The translations under genes were made by a program, and so were the position numbers. A stretch of DNA of 64,000 nucleotides, taken from contig NZ_FONV01000022.1 of the NCBI RefSeq assembly GCF_900113015.1, positions 40,128 to 104,127 of the forward strand, given 5' to 3'. Under the pieces are notes generated by a model. The model searched no databases and was not told the DNA's origin. It saw nothing but the letters and a program-made list of their open reading frames with translations. This DNA is from Actinoplanes philippinensis (lineage in GTDB: Bacteria > Actinomycetota > Actinomycetes > Mycobacteriales > Micromonosporaceae). Of the stretch, positions 59,942 to 64,000 are shown in pieces. Positions within the stretch are counted from its first letter, which is position 1. The number at the start of each line of letters is the position of its first letter.

Positions 59942-59950
59942 TGTGGATAG
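59942..59950. promoter_or_regulatory. DnaA-box-like sequence
   Basis: TGTGGATAG, the reverse complement of CTATCCACA. One mismatch to TTATCCACA. It lies between two parS sites. Confidence 0.65.
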
Positions 59951-59981
59951 ACCCGTGGACGGCCCTCACAACATCGGCGTC

Positions 59982-59995
59982 GTTTCACGTGAAAC
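59982..59995. promoter_or_regulatory. parS site 2
   Basis: GTTTCACGTGAAAC, identical to the site at 59904, 78 bp further on. Confidence 0.9.
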
Positions 59996-60033
59996 ACCAG
60001 CGGCCCCAGAATCAACAGGCGCAACACACAGGT

Positions 60034-60042
60034 TGTGGATAG
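60034..60042. promoter_or_regulatory. DnaA-box-like sequence
   Basis: TGTGGATAG in GGTTGTGGATAGTGG, again one mismatch to TTATCCACA on the other strand. Confidence 0.65.
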
Positions 60043-61047
60043 TGGCCCTCACGCATGTCTGCCACCATGACCCATCCAAGCTCACGAGCGGCAGCGCCCG
60101 GCCGAAGAGCGCTCATCGGCCGGCAGCCCCGCCCGTTCCGAACCTCGCCTGAGCCCGGCCTACGAAGTGACAGAACCCGCGATCCGATCCGTGTCTTCGG
60201 TCGTAGCCGCACCCTGCCACGCGACTCCTTGCCGGACACCGAGTCCGTCTCGCCTCAATCCTCCGCGGTCGAATCCGATACAGCACTGACCAAGCCGAAG
60301 CCGCTTCACCTCGGCCGTCAACCGGGGTCAGCGGGCTTACCAGCGGCAGGTATGACATCTACCCGGATGGTTTCCGTAACGCCGAGGGAAGGACGACTCC
60401 GATGTGAGAGCCATCCCCCTCGACGGCTGGCGCACACAAGGGATAGGCCGACTCGCCGGCCTAAAGACCAAGACGGATCGACCGCCAGTCGGTGGACCTT
60501 TCAACCAACTCGACCTTCACTCAAGTTGGCTATCGACTCGAGCTGGCGCGCTGCTCAGCTCGGTCGCTGCTTCCGACCAGCGGCTACGGCGGCGTATCAC
60601 CGTGCTTGCGGCTGCACGTTCAACGGCTCGCCTATCGTCCCGGGGCCTGAAGCGGCACCAGAATTCGGCCAGACCAGCCTTTGAGCCGCATCCGCCAAGC
60701 CAGGTGCAGAGGGCCGCCAGCACGGCCGACGCAGCCGAAGTACCGGCGCTCACCACCGACACCACTTGTTTCTGTCGCTCGCCCGCCATCAGGCCAGGCA
60801 CGCTGCCACTCAGGACCACAGCAACGAGAAGGCCGCCTGAGAGGCGTCCGCAAGGCTCGTCATCTCTTGTGGTTCCAGCATTTGAAGCGCAAGGCCCCCT
60901 CTGGAGATCACCTCGATGATCGCGACCGAGACATCACCCACACGCCCGTACCGGTGGAGCCAAATCGTCTTCGTCGCAAACTCGGCCCGGATCCAGGCGA
61001 CGCGCACCTGCCTACGGATCGCGCCCGGTTCCGGACACCGCCGTCTA

Positions 61048-61061
61048 GCGTCAGCTGACGC
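61048..61061. repeat. Perfect palindrome GCGTCAGCTGACGC
   Basis: Fourteen-base perfect palindrome preceded by TCTA. The string TCTAGCGTCA is the reverse complement of TGACGCTAGA in the palindrome cluster at 8334-8407, so these may be copies of one motif. Confidence 0.5.
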
Positions 61062-61207
61062 CTCATCCATCAGCAGCCGATATCCGGGCCTTTACTCCGC
61101 ATGGCCACGAAGGGAGACTCGACACGCCAGTCAGCGGCCACGCGAACAATGGCCGTCCTGTTCCCGTTGTGCCGGACGCGCCTCAGACGCAATACGACAA
61201 GCACCCG

Positions 61208-62400
61208 TCACGAACCATCGGGGTCGTGCACACTCAGCAGCGCGGTAACTCCGGTAGCGCGAGTAAGGGCCCAGCCGAGGTCAAGCCCCTGGAAGTGGTC
61301 TAGCGGCTGATCTTCAAGCTGTGCTGGTAAGAGGTTGTGGGCGGTTTCCAGTTCGGATTGGCCGGTGCCGGTGGTGGTGGCGCGGGCTCTGGCGAGGATG
61401 TCGAGGGCGAAGTAGCGGCGGGCGTCGGTCCATTCGTCGTGTTGTTCGGCCAAACCGCCGACGAGGCGGATGACGGCGCCGCGGTCGGGGAAGATCCCCG
61501 ACGTCGTCGGTGCGGCACCGACGATGTCGGTGCGGCGGCGGATCCCCTCGTTCAAGCGCTCGTTGGGATTATTCGACCGGATCGGCGCCAGATGGCTGCG
61601 GGAAGCCGGTGATCGCCAGCAGGTCCGCGCGGGCGGCATCGAGGTAGGCGGCCACCTTCGGAAGACTACCGGTGGTGGTGTCGAGGAGTTTGTCGAACTG
61701 GGCATGCACCGATTCCGGATCGGGCTGGTCATAGACCGAATGTCCATCGTCTTGACTGCCGGCCACGCCGATTTCGGGGTCACGGCCATGAGGTTTGCGG
61801 CGAAGTGGGTGCGACATCTCTGCCAGGACGTGCCGGGCCGGTTCGCCGCGATCGCGTCGACCAGGTCGGCGTGGGCGTCCGAGGTGACCAGCAGGGTGCC
61901 GGTCAAGCCGCGGGCGACCAGGTCGGCGAAGAACGCGTTGCAGGCTTGCTTGGTCTCGCAGGTGGCGACCGGGGTCAACGCCGAGGACCTCGCGGTGACC
62001 GTCGGCGTTGACCCCGGTCGCCACGAGCACGACGGCGTTGACGACCCGGCCCTGTTCGCGGACCTTCATGGTCAGCGCGTCGGCGGCGACGAACGTGAAC
62101 TGTCCGAACTCGCCCAGCGGCCTCGTTGGGAAGGCGTGGACCTGAGGTCGGCGGCCATCCGGGAGACCTGCGACTTCGACAGGCTGGTGATGCCGAGCGT
62201 CTGCACGAGTTTGTCATCCGCCGGGTCGAGACACCGAGCGGTTGCAGGGGCGACCACGCTGACCAGCGCAGCCTCGGCCCGTTTACGACGTTCGAGCACA
62301 GCCATTCGGGAGAGTATGAGCCTGACCGCAGTTTCGGCACGGCCACGTCGATCGTGCCGATACACGGGTGTCGAGTTCGCGGTGGCTGAAGCCGAAGCCC
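61208..62400 (-). pseudogene. Decayed IS256-family transposase
   Basis: Fragments in different frames line up in order as a mutator-type transposase. LERRKRAEAALVSVV ... LGITSLSKSQVSRMAADL lies near 62130-62300. MKVREQGRVVNAVVLVATGVNADGHREVLGV lies near 62000-62069. ACNAFFADLVARGLTGTLLVTSDAHADLVDAI ... SWQRCRTHFAANLM lies near 61780-61950. YDQPDPESVHAQFDKLLDTTTGSLPKVAAYLDAARADLLA lies near 61620-61730. SNNPNERLNEGIRRRTDI and LAEQHDEWTDARRYFALDIL follow. At least four frameshifts and a local inverted duplication mean that it cannot be functional. Ends are approximate; no terminal repeats were found. Confidence 0.85.
61963..62025. repeat. Perfect 21-bp inverted repeat in the IS256 remnant
   Basis: 61963-61983 is the exact reverse complement of 62005-62025 with a 21-nt loop. 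One arm encodes the transposase residues VATGVN, so the other arm is a flipped copy. It marks one of the frameshifts. Confidence 0.92.
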
Positions 62401-62409
62401 CTATGTTCG

Positions 62410-63310
62410 TCAAGTGGTGATCATGGGTGTTGCGGGCATGAGTGCGGCATGGATAATCCGGAACAGGTCGCGGGCCAGGAACCGCTTGAGGCAGCGCATG
62501 ATCTCGCGTTTGGTGCGGTCCTCGGTAGTGCGGCGGGTCAGGTAGGCGCGGGTGCGTGGTTCGTCGCGCAGACGGGTCATGACGACGCGGAAGAGTGCCG
62601 CGTTGGCCTGTCGGTCGCCGCCGCGGTTGAGGCGGCGCCGGCTGGTCTTCCCTGACGACATCTCGACCGGGCTGACCCCGCAGAGAGCTGCGAAGGCGGC
62701 CTCGTTGGTCAGTCGGTCAGGGTTGTCGCCGGCGGTGACCAGCAGCACGGCCGCACTGTCGGCGCCGACTCCGTACTGCTCCAGCAGTGCCAGCGCGGTC
62801 TGCTCGATCTGCATGGTGATCCGGGCGAGCAGGCCCGCGATCTCGGAGTCCAGAGCCTTGATCCAGCGGGCCAGCCGCGACAGCGTGCGTCTCACCGCGG
62901 TCGGTGCCGCAGCTCGTTCGTCCAGGCTCACGCAACGAGTGATCAGCGCCAGCCTTCCCAGGCCCGCCAGTTCCTCACGCAGGGCAGGATCGGCGTAGAC
63001 CAGGATCGCCTTGATCTGGTTGATGGCGTGGCGGCGGGCTTTGACCGCCGAGTCCTTCGCGACCTTGTAGACGCGGATCTGTTCGACAGGTCCGTCGCCG
63101 TTCTTGGAGCACGGCAGTTGCTCGCCGGCTGATGACGGCCTGAACGGCGGCCTCGGCGTCGACGGTGTCGCTCTTTCCCCGTTGCCGCCGCTTGGCGCGA
63201 TCCGGCCGGTTGACCTCGATCACCGACACGCCCTCACCGCGCCGGAACCGGGCCAGGGTCGCCCCGTACGAACCGGTGCCCTCACACCGGCCGAGTGGAT
63301 CACGCCGAAG
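62410..63310 (-). pseudogene. IS110-family transposase, frameshifted and 5' truncated
   Basis: The C-terminal transposase_20 part is intact (62410 to about 62930): LTNEAAFAALCGVSPVEMSSGKTSRRRLNRGGDRQANAALFRVVM ... KREIMRCLKRFLARDLF. The middle reads VEQIRVYKVAKDSAVKARRHAINQIKAIL in one frame. The N-terminal part, VIEVNRPDRAKRRQRGKSDTVDAEAAVQAVIS, is in another frame, so about one base is gained or lost near 63105. Upstream, CEGTGSYGATLARFRRGEG (DEDD-nuclease region) has no plausible start. IS110 elements lack inverted repeats, so ends are not marked. Confidence 0.85.
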
Positions 63311-63554
63311 CTATGAGCCCACGACAGCGGAGCACGATAGCCAGCCGCGGTAGGGCTCACCCGCCATCATTCCGCCGCCCCGCCGATCCCGCCCAGGCGA
63401 GGAGCCCCACCTGCCAGTGAAGGGAGTTCTGGTCCGTCTAGAAGGCTTCGAATCCTGCTGGCCAAGGATCACCCTTTCCCTTGGGTCGCGCTTGGTTCTT
63501 GGGGTCCCCGTAATGCAATGAGCGAGAGGATCGAACCCACTTCGCTAGTCTTCC

Positions 63555-63568
63555 GTTTCACGTGAAAC
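63555..63568. promoter_or_regulatory. parS site 3
   Basis: GTTTCACGTGAAAC, exact match to the actinobacterial parS core. Confidence 0.9.
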
Positions 63569-63591
63569 CTGCGAGCACCGGGCACGTCCTC

Positions 63592-63605
63592 GTTTCACGT
63601 GAAAC
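63592..63605. promoter_or_regulatory. parS site 4 within a longer palindrome
   Basis: GTTTCACGTGAAAC. The symmetry extends by five bases each side (TCCTC ... GAGGA), giving a 24-bp perfect palindrome at 63587-63610. It lies 37 bp after site 3. Confidence 0.9.
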
Positions 63606-63836
63606 GAGGAGATCGCGATCCCTCGTCAACCTGACGCAGGGCTGCACGCAGCTGCCAAGAGCCAGCAAGCCGCTGTGCCACCGAACTAATGCATGACAAC
63701 TGCCGAACTACCCGAGACCCGCCGGCTAGTCGGCTCCCACTGCTCGATCAGCCCCGCCTGTTGCGAAGACCAGGCGTAGAGCAATCGTGGTTCGCTAGCA
63801 CCGCCGGAAAGGGGCTCATCCGTGTCGAGGCAACAA

Positions 63837-64000
63837 CTCGTCGCCTCGTCGCCTCGTCGCCTCGTCGCCCCGTCGCCCCGTCGCCCCGTCGCCCCGTCGC
63901 CCCGTCGCCCCGTCGCCCCGTCGCCCCGTCGCCCCGTCGCCCCGTCGCCCCGTCGCCCCGTCGCCCCGTCGCCCCGTCGCCCCGTCGCCCCGTCGCCCCG
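63837..64000. repeat. Octamer tandem array at the window edge
   Basis: Four CTCGTCGC units (63837-63868) followed by about 16 identical CCCGTCGC units, continuing past the window end. The unit is not a multiple of three and all frames differ, so it is unlikely to code. It could also be an assembly artefact at a contig end. Confidence 0.95.

Larger units (their letters stand above)
59757..61207. other. Gene-poor region with parS and DnaA-box cluster, then nothing
   Basis: From 59860 to 60060 it holds the parS/DnaA-box cluster listed separately. From 60060 to 61207 (about 1.15 kb) I see no ORF that looks like protein on either strand. A 14-bp palindrome GCGTCAGCTGACGC lies at 61048-61061 after TCTA. 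Confidence 0.65.
63311..64000. other. Right-end region: no gene, two parS sites and an octamer repeat
   Basis: 690 bp with no credible ORF. Contains parS sites 3 and 4, a GATCGCGATC palindrome at 63611-63620 and the terminal octamer array. It probably lies before parB/parA. Confidence 0.7.

Noticed and set aside
59860..60060. Chromosomal origin oriC
   Set aside because: Only four DnaA boxes, no dnaA or dnaN beside it; the usual origin has many more boxes between those genes.
58605..60152. 515-aa plus-strand ORF
   Set aside because: Composition not protein-like; it runs antisense to the HIT-like gene and through parS sites.
60517..60819. 100-aa minus-strand ORF with a lipobox-like start
   Set aside because: Cysteine is too far from the start, the rest is not protein-like, and no ribosome site is visible.
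63520..63560. tRNA-like T-arm on the minus strand (GTGGGTTCGATCC)
   Set aside because: Only a partial T-stem with a mismatch; no acceptor, D- or anticodon arms.

Overview
The window is very GC-rich, with many GTG/TTG starts and long antisense shadow ORFs. Gene content and order are those of the chromosome flank next to the replication origin of a filamentous actinobacterium. My inference is Micromonosporaceae, most likely an Actinoplanes-like genome. The support is the conserved runs rpsF-ssb-rpsR-rplI-dnaB, DUF5318-ponA, padR-ino1, cca-murJ-sigM-trxB-trxA-amidase-GNAT, and several parS sites (GTTTCACGTGAAAC). dnaA, dnaN, parA and parB are not in the window. They would be expected just beyond the right end.

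Layout. 1-0.7 kb: the 3' end of moaA, then moaD. 0.8-10.2 kb: mixed housekeeping and unknown genes: a DUF6939-like protein, a pterin dehydratase-like/VOC fusion, a membrane metallophosphoesterase, a large EndoQ-like/UvrD helicase fusion, a prepilin peptidase, an LppU-like protein, an AAA ATPase and a DoxX protein. 10.3-20.6 kb: a GT87-like membrane protein with a repeat-filled insertion, the leftward molybdenum-cofactor operon moaC-mog-moeA-moaE, a GGDEF-EAL protein coupled to a second GT87-like gene, a zinc-ribbon protein and a nucleotidyltransferase. 21.0-30.5 kb: a YbaB-like protein, dnaB interrupted by an intein with a homing-endonuclease domain, a Trp/Pro/Gln-rich membrane protein, and the rpsF-ssb-rpsR-rplI operon. 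That operon has a clear promoter, a candidate S6:S18 leader and an upstream intrinsic terminator. 30.5-43.3 kb: an exported protein, endonuclease IV, two large membrane (glycosyltransferase-type) proteins, the class A PBP, a DUF5318 protein, a PadR regulator with its palindromic operator, inositol-phosphate synthase and Ogt. 43.4-58.3 kb: a SigE-family ECF/anti-sigma pair, CCA-adding enzyme, MurJ with a separate pseudokinase, SigM-like sigma/anti-sigma, trxBA with a SigR-type promoter, a CwlM-like amidase, GNAT, aminotransferase and Ddl-like ligase.

58.3-64 kb is gene-poor and repeat-rich. It holds six perfect-length 30-bp repeats, one HIT-like gene, two parS sites interleaved with four DnaA-box-like sequences, about 1.1 kb with no credible gene, decayed IS256 and IS110 transposases, two more parS sites, and an octamer repeat running off the window.

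Functionally, several genes serve the cell envelope (ponA, murJ and its pseudokinase, the CwlM-like amidase, ddl, the membrane glycosyltransferases, ino1 for inositol lipids and mycothiol). Others serve replication and segregation (dnaB, ssb, DnaA boxes, parS), redox balance (trxBA and its sigma-type promoter) and molybdenum cofactor synthesis. A recurrent peculiarity is in-frame tandem-repeat expansion inside envelope proteins (GT87 loop, 1170-aa membrane protein, PBP N-terminus, W-rich protein).
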